64,000 nt of DNA from Mycteria americana (GCF_035582795.1 NC_134368.1:4153501-4217500); one strand, 5' to 3'; counted from the stretch's first letter, positions 24,996-38,700 are shown. Notes: generated by a model not told the origin, from the sequence alone. Program-made: numbers and translations.

Positions 24996-27900
24996 GATGA
25001 TTCCTTCACCTTGCTTGCTTTGGTTGTGTTTCAATTACTTGTTAGCTATTAGAGTAAGTGAGATGGTCGACAGGCATCCCCTACAACGTCCACCTGGTGT
25101 GGAAGTGACCTTCCCAGTGGCAAATGTAGCTTTAACGCTGCTCTCGAGGATGGCTGGGGAGGACTCGGTTGTCAGTGCATACACTGCCAGAGGTCGCTCC
25201 TCCTCAGTTGCGTCCCCTGGCACGAGCTTGGAGTGGGGCTCAGTGAGTCCTCTGAAATGACTCATGGCTGATGAGACTTCTGGTGAAGGAAGGATCAAAC
25301 TGGGGTTTGCAACAGGACTGGATCCTGCGTGATGCAAGAAATCTGAGTGACTTGTCACTTGTTGGGTTGCTGACTTCCTTTTCACCTTCCGGTTTGGTTC
25401 CAGTTCTCCTTTGCCTGCTAGGACAGAAGCAGCATGTGTTTGTTTTTTAGCATCACCGCAGGATATTTTGTTTAAAAACATTTACGCTTCTTTTCCTGGT
25501 TGATTTGGGACAGCTTTAGTTTTGGTCCCAACCCAGCCGTTCTCAAATTGCACCCCACTGGGCAACACTCACAGTGTCCTAGGGAACAACATGCATCGTG
25601 GGGGGAAGCTTTTAAGTGGACACGGTGACCATGGGTATGGTTTCATGGGCTGCCCACGGTGCCTTCACAGACCCTAGGGGAAGAAATGTTGTTCTCAGCC
25701 TTGTAATGTTTCATCTGGTCATTACCTTGAGGAAGTGAAGGACACGGGCTCTTGTCCCTGAGTAGCTGCATTGTGCCTTCCACCCCAGCAACCTCTCCCC
25801 TGGCTGTTCATGCCCACCTAATTTGACACATCACCATATAGACATAGATGGGTTGGCCTATGTAGAGAACAGAAAAAAAAAAGTTGGAGTATCAGAATAT
25901 TCCATTAAAAAAAAAAATCCAAACAAATGGAAAGAAAGTGCGCCCAAACAAAACTTGTATTTTTTTCCCCTACTAATAGCGTTTGATCTCTACCTGTTCT
26001 CTTTTTGATGCTGGTGCTATATAGGCTGACTAGGGTAAATATTCTGTTGGACTGCAATCAGGAGGAACTGATGTGATGGTTGTGGGCACCTTAATTTCTA
26101 TGGTTTCCTCTACATTTTTAATGCACTGTTGGTGAACTCTTGCACTGTGAGCCTACGCAGTGCTGCTGCAAATGTTTGGCAAGGGGGAACAAGATTTTCC
26201 ACAATGGTTTCTTTGTGCGCCTGAGTTAACCTCTTACCAAGGAGGAGTAAGCAATGGAAGTTCACGTAGAAGATGGGGAGTCCCTGTGAGAGGAGTGGTG
26301 GCCACTAGAGGGTGGCCATGTCATAGCTGGTGCTGGCCTTGGGGACAGTACCTTCCTGGGGCAGCTCTCCGCATCAGGAACCTCATCAGGGTAAAATGAC
26401 TTCTGGCTTTGGGTACGTGACCTGCCCAGGTACAACATTTCTGATCTGAACGAGGTTTTGTACGCTCTGATGGCTGATGGACAGGCAAGTAGTTTTCACA
26501 TCATGTGTCAGAGAAGGAGCAGAGGTGTTTGGACATCTGGGAAGGAAGAAAAGGCAAAGTGTGAGAGTTGGGTGGTTGTCCAGGCAGGACCATGAGTAAC
26601 ATCTTGGCTACTTGCCATGAGTCTCCTGATCCTCTCAAGTTAGGGGTACTAATGCAACATTTCCATTGGCTCAAAACCGCAGTGCCAGTTTTCTAAGCTC
26701 CAGTTTTTATCTGCTTGCGTCATGACCTGACTTCACATTCAAGCCAGTGCAAACACTGCTTTCTGGGTTATTGCTTGAAAGCCACAATACTGTCAGAGAA
26801 AATAATGAGTCCTCCGCCCCTCACATTATTGCAGGTACTGGTGGTAGGACTTGTATGGCTGCTTCTTGCGAATATATTGCATAACCTGAAGGACAGAGTT
26901 CCTTGGCTGGAAGTGGCCCTAGGCTAAGGCATGGTATGGACTATTGCTGAAAAGGGACAAAATAAATTCTCTCCTCAGTGCCTGGCTTTCTGCAGCTCAC
27001 CCCAGGTCTCCCAGGCCATGCCGCCAGCCGTGGCCACCTTCCAGCATCCACTTCCCCTCCTCTGCTCTGCTGCTGCGGGATATCTTGTGACAAAGCTGAT
27101 TTCCTCGTTCATCCTCCCCCCTGTTTTGGCTCTGAACAGGAGCTCTCTGTTCGCTTCCAAGGAGACCTTGGCAAAAGAGCACGTTTCTTCCTTTCCCTTT
27201 AGCAGCCCCTTTCCTGCCCCAGACCTGTCCCCACCATCCTCCTTGCTCCATCACCTGATGCTCCCTTCTGCTTTGGCTCTCTTTTTGCTTACTCTTCCAC
27301 TGGCTTCTGGTTCTCCTCCTTACAGCCCAAACACATTTTAATCTTTCCCATCTGAAACAACTCTCCCTCGGCTCTGATTTCCTCTCCAGCTCGATCTGAT
27401 TGCCGCTTCTGTGCACACACTGTGCCAAGACCCAGCTCATGTCTTCACTAAAACCTTGGCCCATGTCTAACAAGACCTCATGGATTTTGGGTTGTGCCCA
27501 GCATAGTTAATTTGTTCCTCCTGTGCTGTCTTGGTGTCTTTTCTTGAAGCCTGAGGATACCACTGTGTCTGCTGACACAGTGAATTTGTCCCCTCTTGCT
27601 TACACACATCTTATCCCAGCCCCTGAACATTGTGTTGTGTCAATATCTGGCTGACGCTTTCTGTGCTGTGTCCTTCCTACCCCTCTGCACATCTGCGGGT
27701 CTCATCCATGGCCCTTGGCATCTGGTACCTTCATCACTACGTGGATGGTCTGTGGCTGACGACTGCCTTTCTGTACTGGATGGCTGACCCCTGCTTCTGC
27801 TGTGGTGTCCATGGTGTCTGCAGCCTTCTTGCTCTGTTTTCAGACATGTGCCTCTATGCTCTCTCCTGCAACGTCCCTTCAAGCACAGGTGGGGAGAATT

Positions 27901-29309
27901 TCTTTTAAACAACCTTGTTCTCCTTCAAGTATCTTCTTAAAACACCACAGTGCTGTGATGGCTACAAAATGGAAGGTTTGGGAAGACCCAGCATTATCTT
28001 TTTTTCTTCTTTGTACTCATTTTCATTCATGTTGGTGTCTACTGATGGTCTCTGACCATATGTACTTGAGTCCTGGGCTTATGGGGTTTTGAATGAACAG
28101 GAATTTGAATGAACCTGGAATTATGAAGTGTCTCTAATTAAAGAATCTCTTTTTGCTGGAGTTGTGATATCAACAGAAATGAGTCTGGTTCCCTGGGGTG
28201 TCCCAGACAGACAAAGCTGTGGGATGCTGCCTAGAAAGGACACGTAGGTGCTGGGGAGACAGATGGATGTTTGCATGGCAGGCAGGCTGTTATTGCCAGC
28301 CAACACCAGCTGGTCTCAAACAGGATCTGCTGGTGATTTTGTAGTTCAGTTCAGTTTGAGCCTCTTAAAGGCTTAGCTGTGTTCATAGGAAGGACTCTCC
28401 ATGTTTGTACACCCCTGAACACATTGCAGTTCTGCGCTCTGATCACCTCTTTAGATGCTCTGATAATAACAAAGAAGCAGGGAGAGGGGCGAAATGGTCT
28501 CACACCAGCTCTGCAAGTTTGTGATTTCTGTGATCAGAGCCAGAAAATACTCCACAAGTCCTCTTACACCTCCTACCTTCCCAGGCTGTGGATTGGGATC
28601 AACACTCTCAGCAGTGCTTCCCAGGGGCCTCCTGCCGTGGCTGTTAGAGGTTCCTTGTGTGTCAGTGTTTGTAAAATGAGCCTGGCCCTCTGGGGCTGGT
28701 TCCTATCTCTGCTGACTTTGCAGATATCAGGCAGACACGGATGTTTGCCCAGCGAAGCACGTATGAGATCTGCTCTGCCCAGCTCTGAGCAGTGAAGACA
28801 TTGCTTCCTCAGCAACGTGGGTGCTGGAGATAGTTTGCCCAGCACCTGTGCTAACATAGATAGAAAGGGAATAGGGAGAGGTTCATGGAGGATACCACTG
28901 GTCAGGGATCTCTGCACTGTCATGTCAGCTATCCTTCAGGCTTTCATTCAGGGAAGTCACCCTGGAGAAACTCAAATCTCCTCTATTTTTCTCCCCTCCA
29001 GTATCCCTGGAGTCTAATATAAAAATATTGGCATCTTTCTCCCCTTTCAAAAAATGCAGCCCTCCAAGACCATTTGCAAACACTAAGAGTTGACTCCTGT
29101 CTTCTCAGTGAAGCAAGAAGGAATGCGTCTCTAGAGTTGTTAGAGCTTCTTTGGCCTGATGGACTTCCGTGTTCATGTGTTTGGCGGCCCCTTTGTTTTG
29201 AGCCTGTATGCGATACACGCATCCTCATGGGAAGGGGCCTCAGCTGCTCGTGGTCTCTTCTAGGGAGCATCTGAAAGATGGTTCCCTGGCCTCAAAAGGC
29301 AAGTGAACA
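24996..29309. other. Non-genic stretch, nothing recognised
   Basis: No recognisable exon or repeat. The stretch at 25870-26000 is A/T-rich with adenine runs (25873-25882, 25905-25916). The pyrimidine-rich region 27.0-27.5 kb gives long frames on both strands without domains. Confidence 0.55.
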
Positions 29310-29871
29310 CAAAGTGAAGTTGGAAAAGACTCAGGACACCAAGATGCTCAAAACTCTGTGGTGGCTGCCATATCACTGAGTAGATGAGGACTCATCAGGC
29401 TGGAAGGGAGACGTACGAGAAAGGTTATGACAGAGGACTATAAATCACTGAGTGCTATGGGAAGGGTGGACAGGGGTTCACCTTCTCTATCTGTACAAGA
29501 ATTACAGGACATCAGATGAAACCAGAAATTGCAAGTCCAAAACAAACAAGAGGAGGTGGTTTGTCTCCCACTGTATAATTAAGCTGTGGAACTCCTTGCA
29601 ACAGGATGTTGCAGATGTAGAAGATCGATGGGGATTCATGAAGCAACTAGGTAACTTCATGGAAGAAAAATTCACTACAGGTAATTAAATATGAAAACAC
29701 TCTATGGCACAGGAGGCCACAAATTATTGGAAGCTGACTGGATATTTTGGGGAAGTATCTCAAACTATTTGCTGTATTCTGACACTCTTCTCTAGACATC
29801 CACTCTTGGCCGTGGCCAAAGACAAGTCACCGGGATGAATGGACCTTGATGGCTGTTCTGATGGTCCCACA
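29310..29871 (+). mobile_element. CR1 LINE 3' end, old, long 3' part
   Basis: The segment follows the CR1 3' region in order: 'gacagaggactataaatcac' (29428-29447), 'acaagaattacaggacatca', the 'caaacaagagg' step, 'ctgtggaactccttgcaaca' (29584-29603), 'ggattcatgaagcaactagg', then the late phrases 'cttggccgtggcc' and 'gaatggaccttgatggc' near 29803-29855 that correspond to the CR1 tail. Of the plus-strand copies it preserves the tail best after the 35.1-35.8 kb copy. A stop-free stretch of 78 codons (29452-29688) is the leftover ORF2 C-terminus. Confidence 0.85.
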
Positions 29872-29940
29872 TTTTTCCACCTGAATACCTGATGGTAGGT
29901 TAGGGCCCCCACTACTTTTTAGGTCTCAGGACTTGTGAGG

Positions 29941-29984
29941 ATGCTGTGGGAGTTTTGGTGGTATGCTGTGGGAGTTTCTCCTGT
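29941..29984. repeat. 22-bp tandem duplication, two copies
   Basis: 'atgctgtgggagttt' appears at 29941-29955 and again at 29963-29977, giving a period of 22 bp with diverged ends. It looks like a simple local duplication. Confidence 0.7.
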
Positions 29985-30685
29985 CTTCTGGTGGATATGA
30001 TGCTAAGATTAATTACTAGCCAGAGGCTTTGTGAGGGTAGGGGGTAAGTCACCTCCTCAGAGACCATACCTAAAATGGCTTAGAAACTGTTTGTGCCATC
30101 CCTGTGTGCTTAATATTCCATGCTCACCATGCTCTCCAAACCTTCTAATACCAAGTCAAAGTGCTTGTTTAACCTCCATCTGCAGATCAGCTGTGGATCC
30201 TTTACCGTGGGACTCTCTGGATTCAATGGGAACTGGCACAGGGTAGGTCTAACTCCATCTATATTAGAGTTTAGACACCTGCAACAAGGCTGGTTGTGAT
30301 GAACATCTCATTGTTTTCTTGATCCTAATCCACAAGAATGATCTCAGCAAGGCTTAGACCTAGCTTTGTTATTTCTTTGTTTGCAGTTTTGAGCAAGTAC
30401 TTGTTTTACAGCTGAGGCACATAAGAGAAGATGCTGTTGCCTTCTTCCGCAGCCTTGTGTGGATCAGAAGCACCGGGCAGACCATGCAGCACCTTTGGGA
30501 CCTGAAGGCACTTGCCTGCCCTTGTGTCCGCTTAGCCTGAGTGCCTCAGTACTAGTAAAACATAAATATGCATCGCCTTCCCAGTGCCCATCCACAGTTT
30601 CATCCATGCTATCTCCTCTCTGTCTATTGACTGTACAGTCAGGCAGACATGCAGTTATGGGAGCTGATCCACCTGAAGAATAGGT

Positions 30686-30703
30686 AAACAACAACAACAA
30701 CAG
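30686..30703. repeat. (AAC)n microsatellite
   Basis: Five to six perfect AAC/ACA units after 'taggtaa'. It is short enough to be fixed or mildly variable. Confidence 0.85.
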
Positions 30704-32685
30704 CAAGTGTGGTGGTTTTGAAAGCTGGGCTGGTTGCAACTGAGAGGACAAGGCAGTTGCAGTATGCGATGATGGGTGGGGAAGGATGAAGCAGGCAGCA
30801 ATACCTTCAGCAGGTTTTTCTGCAAAGACTTGGTGCTGTGAAGCCACAGACTCAATGCATGTTGGCGTTTGCACAATGCCATTAGCAAGCGCGCTGGTTT
30901 TTAAGACAGGTTGTTGTGATCTCTGGCTTCAGGTGTCTTTAAATAGGACTTGTGCTTCAGTCAAAAAGAACGGGATCTTGAGGTAGGTTTTCATTTCCTT
31001 GTAAAACTGACCTCCCACCCTAATTTAAGGATTTGACCAAAGCAAGCTGGGCCATGAACTGTGCTGTCTGTGGTCCATGCTAGCCCAGCTCAACTCGGTG
31101 ACCTTTAAAGGCTTAGCACGTTCCCTTCAGCTACCAGCCACCTATCAAGGCAAAGAAAGAGGTGCTTGTGCTTGGGAAGTTCCACACTGTTGAGCCTCCC
31201 CATGCAGAGCCTGGCTCTCCTCCCGTTTCCCACAGATCACAAGGGAAGAGGGAAGTCACGATGCCGGCACTCACTGTTTTGACGGCTACGAGTCTTTGCT
31301 TTGCTGCAGCTGCAATTTAACATCAGCTTCCCCATCTGGCTTCCCTCCGCAGGGCCAAGGAGGACATTTCGTGCCAGTGGTAGCCTGGGACAAGCCGAGG
31401 CATGTGCCTGGCTGACAACTTCTGCCCCATTCAGAGCCAGAAGTGAGAGGTGACTTTGTCCACAAGGTAAGACATGAGGCTGGTTAGTTGTCCTTGTGAC
31501 AGCTCTTGCTGATTTGCAGCTGGAGGGTCTGAAAGCTGGAGGTGAGGGTACACAGGCTCAAGTTTGGAGGGGACGAAGCATTTTTCTCAGTCCTTGGTGT
31601 CCACAGTCTGGGCAACATCATCCCATCGGGGCAGTGGGTCTCTCTGCTGCCTCTGAGCATCATCAGGGAAGCTACAACTGAGCAGCACTGAAGGTGGTGC
31701 TTCTAGAGGCCAGTCCCAAGTACTGCACTGCGACACACCACCTTCAGATCAGTGGAGACCTCCCGTCCCTTGGGCTGACAATGAAACACTTTGATTCCCA
31801 AGAGCTAAAAGGAAACATTTCTACCCAAAACTCTAAGATCTGTCTTGCACTGCTCAGATCAGAAACCCCTGCAAGTTTCCAACCCATTAACCTTTGAGGC
31901 AGGGGTAGCGTGGGAGCTGCTCACTGCAAATGCGGTGTCAATTAGCCTGTTATGAGCTAAAGGACATTATTGGGATTGAGAGGCATGAAGTTCATAGGCC
32001 ACATACTGAGCTGTCTAATAAGAGATGGAAATTTGGAATAGCTGCAGACTGCAACAAACGGTGCTGCGTGTAATGTATTTTAAAGTTGAGATATCAGGAG
32101 CCTTTGTAGGAGGAGGGCTGACCCAGTGTGCAGAGCTGTGGGTTTCTATGTGCCCAAGTGCAAGTTTCACCAGGTAGCATAAAATATTCTTACATTGGAG
32201 GTTTTTCTGCTTTATCAGGAGAGGGCCACCGTGAACAGAGGACTTGGGAGCACTCTGGTCATAACTTGGCTTCTCTTCTCTTGAGCATGTATAACGTGTC
32301 CTCCCAAGTTGCACTAAGGAGGCACCTGAGGCTGGTTTAACGCATTTGCTTATAATGAGTTAAACCATCCCTGGAGTTCACTTCATTTTAGATGTGCTGC
32401 TTGGTCAGTGCTTAGGCAGGACATCTGGGCCTGAGTGTTTGAAAAAATTCCACTTCCTCTGCTGAGGCCACATTTTCTTATTAGGTATCAAAATAAGTAG
32501 CCAGATTGTCAACAGAGCTCTGTGTAGCGTGGAAAGGACTCTGATATGCTCTGAAAACATGGTCCAAAGGCTGTCGTGGTTTGCAGTTCTCACCTTTGCT
32601 ACACACTGTGCTCAAAATTTGTGCTTTGCTTTGGTGCCTAAGTGAGATCTGAACGCTTTGGACGATGTGGACATCTGTGTGTGAC

Positions 32686-32709
32686 TGTGTGTGTGCGCGC
32701 ACGTGTGTG
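32686..32709. repeat. TG/CG alternating tract (Z-DNA-prone)
   Basis: Twenty-four consecutive bases strictly alternate pyrimidine and purine: a TG run, then CGCGC, then ACG and a TG run. Alternating TG/CG tracts of this kind are the sequence class most able to adopt left-handed DNA under torsion. Confidence 0.85.
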
Positions 32710-35125
32710 GCCAGGGTTGCAAAAATGTTGAGTCCTCACGAATTCAGCTGAAGTGAGGTGGATCTGAAAGACAGTCATGCCTCTCAAGATGGTCATTTCC
32801 TCTTGTTTTCTTTCAGAAGACCAGAGAAGGATTTGTTTTTGCACCCTAGCCAGAAGCCAGACTGCACCACCCCAAATCCTGCCAGGCTCTGCCAAGGCAG
32901 ATGGTGCTATTTGGCCTTCTGCAGTCACTTCCATTTTCATCAGCAGCTTTATAAACGTCTTTGGGCAAAAGGACGTAACCGTGCTTCATTTTATGACACC
33001 TGCCAGGAAAAGCCTCCCGGAGACAGTATTACATTACATGACTGCTCTCTTGTCCGTGGTGGGCTCTGCTGCAGGAAGGGGATGAGTCTTGTCAGGCTGT
33101 CTGACAAGAAGGTCTTTGGGAGCGTTCAGCCTCCCCAGCTACTGATCCAACTAGCCACAGTCAGTCCACTCAGTCCCCTCCTGATCTTTCCAGCTTTTTC
33201 CTGAACCTTGGGGCTTATGCTGCCCGGATATAAAGCTTAACAACTCCTACTATAGAAGGCAGCAGAAAGGCTTCAGCAACAGATGAATATGCATAAAAAC
33301 TTTAGGAGAAATGGTACGTTGTGGTAGGTACTATTTCATACTTATGTGCAACGACTTTCCACTGGGATTTAATTTCCCTTACTTTTAGCCATATGAAAGT
33401 CAGGTATTGAATCTAAATATTGCCCAGGCTCAGAGGATGGGCTGAGGCTTGACCCCGGTGCTTGAGCCAGTGCTGGGCCACTTTACTGCTTCAGCCATGG
33501 GCTGCATGGAGAAGGTCTTCCTTGCAGCGTCCAAGCCGTGTGTTTCACCCACAGCTGGCTGCTTGCTTTGGTCTGAATTTGTCCATAAAAGGATGGAGGG
33601 GGAGGAAGAGGGCTTTTCTCTTTCAACCTGCTCACCCCTGGGATTGCTGCAGAACCCAAACAGCAGCCAGAGGTCACAGTCTCAGTCCTCAAATGTCTCA
33701 GAAGAGGAAGTGCTGTACATGCTGAAACTGTCTCCTTGACAAAAAAGCAAGACAAACACTGCGGCTGGTGTTTAAATAGGCTGACCTTGAGTAACACGGG
33801 CTTGCCAACTTTAAGAAAAAGGTAAATGCCATGTTTGGGGGTAGGAAGGCAATTGTGGGAGGGAATGGTTTGGCTTGCAGAAGAGGTGAGGGGCAGATGC
33901 CCAGCTGCCTAGGAGACCAGGTGTACCTCCACTCCACATGGTGACAGGACAAGTAATGGCTTGTAGGTGCCCTGTAGAGCATGTATGTGCCCCATGAGTG
34001 CATTGCCAGGACCTCTGGGACAGCCAGACTGGGGCCTGATCTCCCAGCAGTAGATGTAGCTACTGAGGCTGACCTGGGGGTGAGACCAGCAGCCCACCTA
34101 GCATGGTGATGACTGTGAGCTGCAGCTTATATTGGGCACTGATAAAATAACCTGATCATGGGGAAGTGCTGTCCTGGCCCATGTTTGTCAGTGCTGGGCT
34201 CATGCTGGGGCTGAGGAACCTGTGGTTGGGGGCTGCATGCAGACTGTGACTTAATTTCATATGCCTTGCTGCCTCGGTAGGGCATCATGGCTTAAAGTCT
34301 TCAAGTTGTAGATTGGATCCGGCCAACCTATATGGTCTCCAGCACTATCCCAGCATGTCTTGCACCATCTGCCATGCCCATATGCCCACAGTTTTGTCCG
34401 AGGGCACTCAACACATACCCTGGACACCACTCTGGTGGGTTGTGACACAGCCCTCACAAGGTCTTTGAACTGAAAAAGAAGAATAATTTCATTTCGTGCA
34501 GAAAGGCACCGGGGCACCTAGAAGAGACTTGCAGCAAGCAGAGTTCAGAGTGGACATGGTTAGTCTATTCCAGGCAAATAGTATAAACAAAAGCCCACAG
34601 CATTTAGCCTGGAGACCAGAAACTGCTTCCTGGAGAGGGTGACTTTCGCAGTATGGAGATAGTCCAAGTTAATTAGGTCATTTGTAGCTTGTTCAAGGGG
34701 AATGAAGGAGCTATTTGACCTTTTGTAATGAGAAAGCCCACAGCCTTGTTTTACAGAGTAAAATGGGAAGGTCTAAGCCCTTGAGAAAGTAGTTACGCTC
34801 AACAAATGTGACTGGCCATATGGATAGTTGACCTGTAAGGCCCTCGTTTGCAAAGAGAGGCTGAAACAGGGTAATTGGCCGTCTTGGCCTGTTTTGTTTG
34901 AGGGTTTCTGTGTGTTGTCTTGCAATGGGAGCAGTGGGAGCAGTGACAGTGGGAAGGGCATTTCCCAGCAGGAGAATGGGAAGGGTCCCTGACTCCCTCT
35001 CCAGGGAGCAGCCACAACGACCCTGGCTTTTTGATTTAGATGTGGATATAGACAGTATATGTGGATATAAATGTACAGCTGGCCATGAGTCTCCTGGATA
35101 AAAAAAAACCCCAAGCCTTGCATAA

Positions 35126-35790
35126 AAGGTCCTGGGGATCTTGGTGGACAGCAAGTTGGACATTAGCCAGCAGTGTGCTCTTGCAGTGACGAGCCACAGA
35201 TAACACTGTATTAACAAGAGTGCAGGTTGAGGGAAGTGATTATTTCCTTCTGTTCAACACTTGTGAGACACATCCAGCTACTGTGTCCTATTTGGTCTCC
35301 GTGGTAAAGGACAGACATTGACATAGTGGAACAAGCCCAGTGGAGGCTATTGAGATGGTCAGGGGGTTAGAGTACATGAGATACAAGCAGAGGCTGAGAG
35401 AGCAGGGTTTGTTCAGCTGGCAAGATGGTAGCTTAAGATGGTAGGGCAAGATGGTAGCTTACTGCTGTTTAGAGCTACCTAATGGGAGGGTGTAGAAGAC
35501 AGAGAAGACTTGTCTTGGAAGTGGACAGTGGAAGGGCAACATGCTGTGGGCACAAGCTGCAACATGGGAAATTCCAATCACATACAAGGAAAAAATTCTT
35601 CCCCACGAGGATGGTCAAACACAGAACCAGGGCACCAAGAGGTGGGGGAATCTCCATCCCTGGAGATACTCAAAACTCAACTGGAGAAAGCCGTCAGCAA
35701 CCTGAGCTAACTAGACCTGCTTTGAGCAGGAGGTTGGACCAGAGACCTCCAGAAGTACCTTCCAACCTAAAATGTTCAATGATTCTAAGA
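35126..35790 (+). mobile_element. CR1 LINE 3' end, best-preserved plus-strand copy
   Basis: The order of the CR1 ORF2 C-terminus and 3' end is followed throughout. It starts with the 'ggtcctggggatcttggtgg' region (35128-35147, equivalent to the 'DLGVLVD' block), the 'cagcagtgtgctcttgcagt' step, 'actgtgtcctatttggtctc' and 'ctgagagagcagggtttgtt', then 'ggaaattccaatcacataca', 'aatctccatccctggagata' (35649-35668), 'gcaggaggttggacc' and 'ccttccaacctaaaatg'. The 3' end is at 'gattctaaga' (about 35781-35790), where CR1 copies end in short ATTCTRTGA-type repeats. Frames are broken, and the copy carries an internal 13-bp triplication (35422-35460). Confidence 0.93.
35422..35460. repeat. 13-bp tandem triplication inside the CR1
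   Basis: Three 13-bp units lie head to tail: aagatggtagctt (35422-35434), aagatggtagggc (35435-35447) and aagatggtagctt (35448-35460). The first and third are identical. CR1 consensus has no such repeat at this point as I remember it, so the expansion probably arose in this copy. Confidence 0.88.
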
Positions 35791-38700
35791 TGTGAATATA
35801 TCTGTATATAGATGGTATGTGTAGATAGACACCTCAGAAGTGATTACTATGTGATCTGAGATGCCTCCTGGCGTTATCCATAACACCATCACTGTGCAGT
35901 GTTCCCTGATCCGTTAGCGAATGCAGGATATGAAGGAGTGAGTAACCCACTGTAGTAACGGCTTCTGGGATGGCATCCCAAAACCAACAGTGAATTTCAC
36001 TTCTTGTATCACTGCTCCCTTAATGCTCCTTTACAGTTTTTCATTATTCCCTTGTTCTGACTAACCTAAAATCTGAAATGTTGTCGTGTCCCTCCTGGGC
36101 CCCTTTAATTGGGTCACCAGCCTATTCAAGCATGAGTTCTTATCTGGTATCATGGCTAAGGGATTTGGAGGCGGGGTGAGAGGGGAAGGGACTGCCGTCT
36201 CCCTCCGCTCCTCTGTCCCCTCCAGCAGCAGCAGCAGGAGGAACAAGCCTGGCTCTCCTGGACTCATGTTCTGCTCCTTTGCCAGAGCCTGGCTCCGGCT
36301 GTGGGATGGTTCATGGGGTTATCGGACATAACTGAGGTGTCTGTCCATAATTGTTCTGTTGGGTTTCTTGATATGTCTGGCTCAGCTTCCTTGTGGGGTC
36401 TGCAGTCAAAATGCTGCAGGACAGTGCTATTGAACGCTTTAACCAATGCAAAGGAAACAATAAGCATAAGAAAAATGGCAAGCTGACATTGTAGACTTCT
36501 CAGGAATGTCACTATTATTATATCACCGATGAATGTCATTAAACACTTCTAACTGTGAGAATAACCTGTCTTTTTCTGCATTGGTCACTATATCTGCCAA
36601 CACCTGCAACAAATGAGGTGAGGATCTAGAGTAAAAATTTTTCCATTGCGCACGTCAGGGCTATCAAGGCCAGTAAATGGTGCAGGAATTCTGCAGGAGA
36701 GAAAGACTGTGCATGGACAACCTTGAATGTGTTACTTCCCAGGCTTCATGCAGCTGATCACTGTGGGTCACTGTCCTCTCACCTCTGCTTCATCTGTATC
36801 CATGAAATTGTTGGCTGGACTTGCTAATACTTGGCCCTGAGATCAGAAAAAAGTGGACTTCTCCTACCATGTTAGAAATGTAGCTTGGTAGGGCCATATA
36901 TCTCATAGAAAGGCATGTCTAGCAGATGAGTTTGGAGGGTTCTGGGCTGTCAGAGCATGAGTGTAGTCAGCACTAGAAATTTCTTGGAAGGGTAAATTTC
37001 ATTGATGTCCTCACTGGCTACAAAAATATGTATTTTCCTTTCCAAATGGAAATCTCATAACATTTTCGTCTGAGGCCATGCCAAATCTGAGCGCTTCCAG
37101 ACTCAAACATGGCCCCCAGCACCCAGCACTGCGGACTGGAGCTGGTGTGATTCTTGCCCGTTTTAAAGCTGCTATTCCAAGCTGACAAGAACTGTGCTGG
37201 TTTCAGATGGTGTCTGCAGGGATTTCTAGGTGTAAAAGAAGGAGCGATGACCTCAGGCAGTCCAACCAGATTTAGGTCTGCCTAGGCCATTTGGTTGGAT
37301 GGCTCCTTGGGCTGCCTGGCTGATAGGGCCGTGAAGCTCACCAAAGGACAGTCCAACAGCCTGGAGATAATGCGAATCGGGATTGCACCTGTAATGAGCT
37401 GCTCCAGAGCCAGGAACTGCCAGGCTTATCCCTGTATTTGACTAGGAGCTATCAGAGACACTTTCGTAGAAACCTTGAGCTCATCAAGTCCTCTGCCTGG
37501 ATAACCTGGAATCCTGATTGAAAATCTACAAGTCTGGCTCCCTGGAAGTACAGACAAGTTGGTTTGTAAGGAGTTCCTCACACCATCACATGATCTGGCA
37601 GTCAGGTTCCCAATGGAAATTTGTCCAGTGGAAACATCTCCCTGCCCGTGCTCCACCAGAGGTTCACTGAATGCAACATGTTTTCTGTGAAATGTTCAGT
37701 GTTCCACAAATCTGCATGTTCTGATGGGAAAAAATGTTTGTCTAGAAAATTCCCAAGCAGCTTGACGGGGTCTGTGTGGTGTGAAGCAGGCCTGGGAGTG
37801 GGGTGGTGTTGAGAAACATGACTGCGTCATGCTGTCCATCCTGTCTCTTGGGTGTAACCTCATCCCAGACATGACTAACCTGTTGCTCTTGGCTAAAGGC
37901 TCTGCCCCTGCTCCTGGCTCCCCTGTCTCTGCTGAGCTTGTTTCCACCGATGTCTGCCATGGAGATAGCTTTATCTTGGTCTCCTAAGGAAACATAACTT
38001 CTGTGAGCAGCACATTTTGCATATGTATGGAAGAGAGGACTGGCTTCATCTGTGACCTCCTCTACTTCAACTTCTCTTGAAGCATTTGACCGACTTGTGA
38101 CTGACTTCCACCAGATTTCATGGCAGAAGAGTCACAGATATAAAGCTTTTACAAGTTTGCAGTCAACTTGTACCACAGTGGGACCACAAGACACAAATCC
38201 ACATAGAGTCGTTGGGCATTATCAGCTCTGTTGCATATCAAACTACTTGTTCTTGCTCCCCTTCTCTTTCTGTCCCTGCAGGGTGAGTCTGAAGGGGCTA
38301 GGGAAGGTCCACAGTCTTCATCCATGGCTGGAAGAAGGAAGCTCCAGGGTTGTCTCTCTTTTGCCTCCTGTGTGGGGTCCATAGGAGCTCTCTCCGACTG
38401 AGAGTCAGGCTGGGTCCTTTCTCTATCCCCTCTGGATGTTGCTCAGCGGAGCAGAGAAGAGACCTGGTGATAACTGCCCATGAAGCTGCCCTGCAGATCC
38501 TGCGTTGGCCTCCAAAGCCCTCTGAGGTTCTGCAGCTTTACAACAGGAGGAGATGTTAATGTTTCATGTTAATGAAGCACGCCTGGCTTAGCTAGCCAGA
38601 AGCCTGTGCTGTGGAAACAACAAACATTCCTGCCTGAAAATTCACGTGCTCCTCAAGGAATTGCAGGGACACTCCAGGAGTAACCAGCTCACACATTTGA

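Larger units (their letters stand above)
29985..35125. other. Non-genic stretch with short microsatellites
   Basis: No gene is recognised. An (AAC)n tract of about 18 bp lies at 30686-30703 and an alternating purine-pyrimidine tract at 32686-32709. Frames at 32758-33204 and similar have no domain. A MIR-antisense-like phrase ('ttttacagctgaggcacata') near 30405-30424 is too short to call. Confidence 0.55.

Noticed and set aside
30400..30430. Antisense MIR-like phrase (ttttacagctgaggcacata)
   Set aside because: Only about 20 bases are similar; no second diagnostic part follows.
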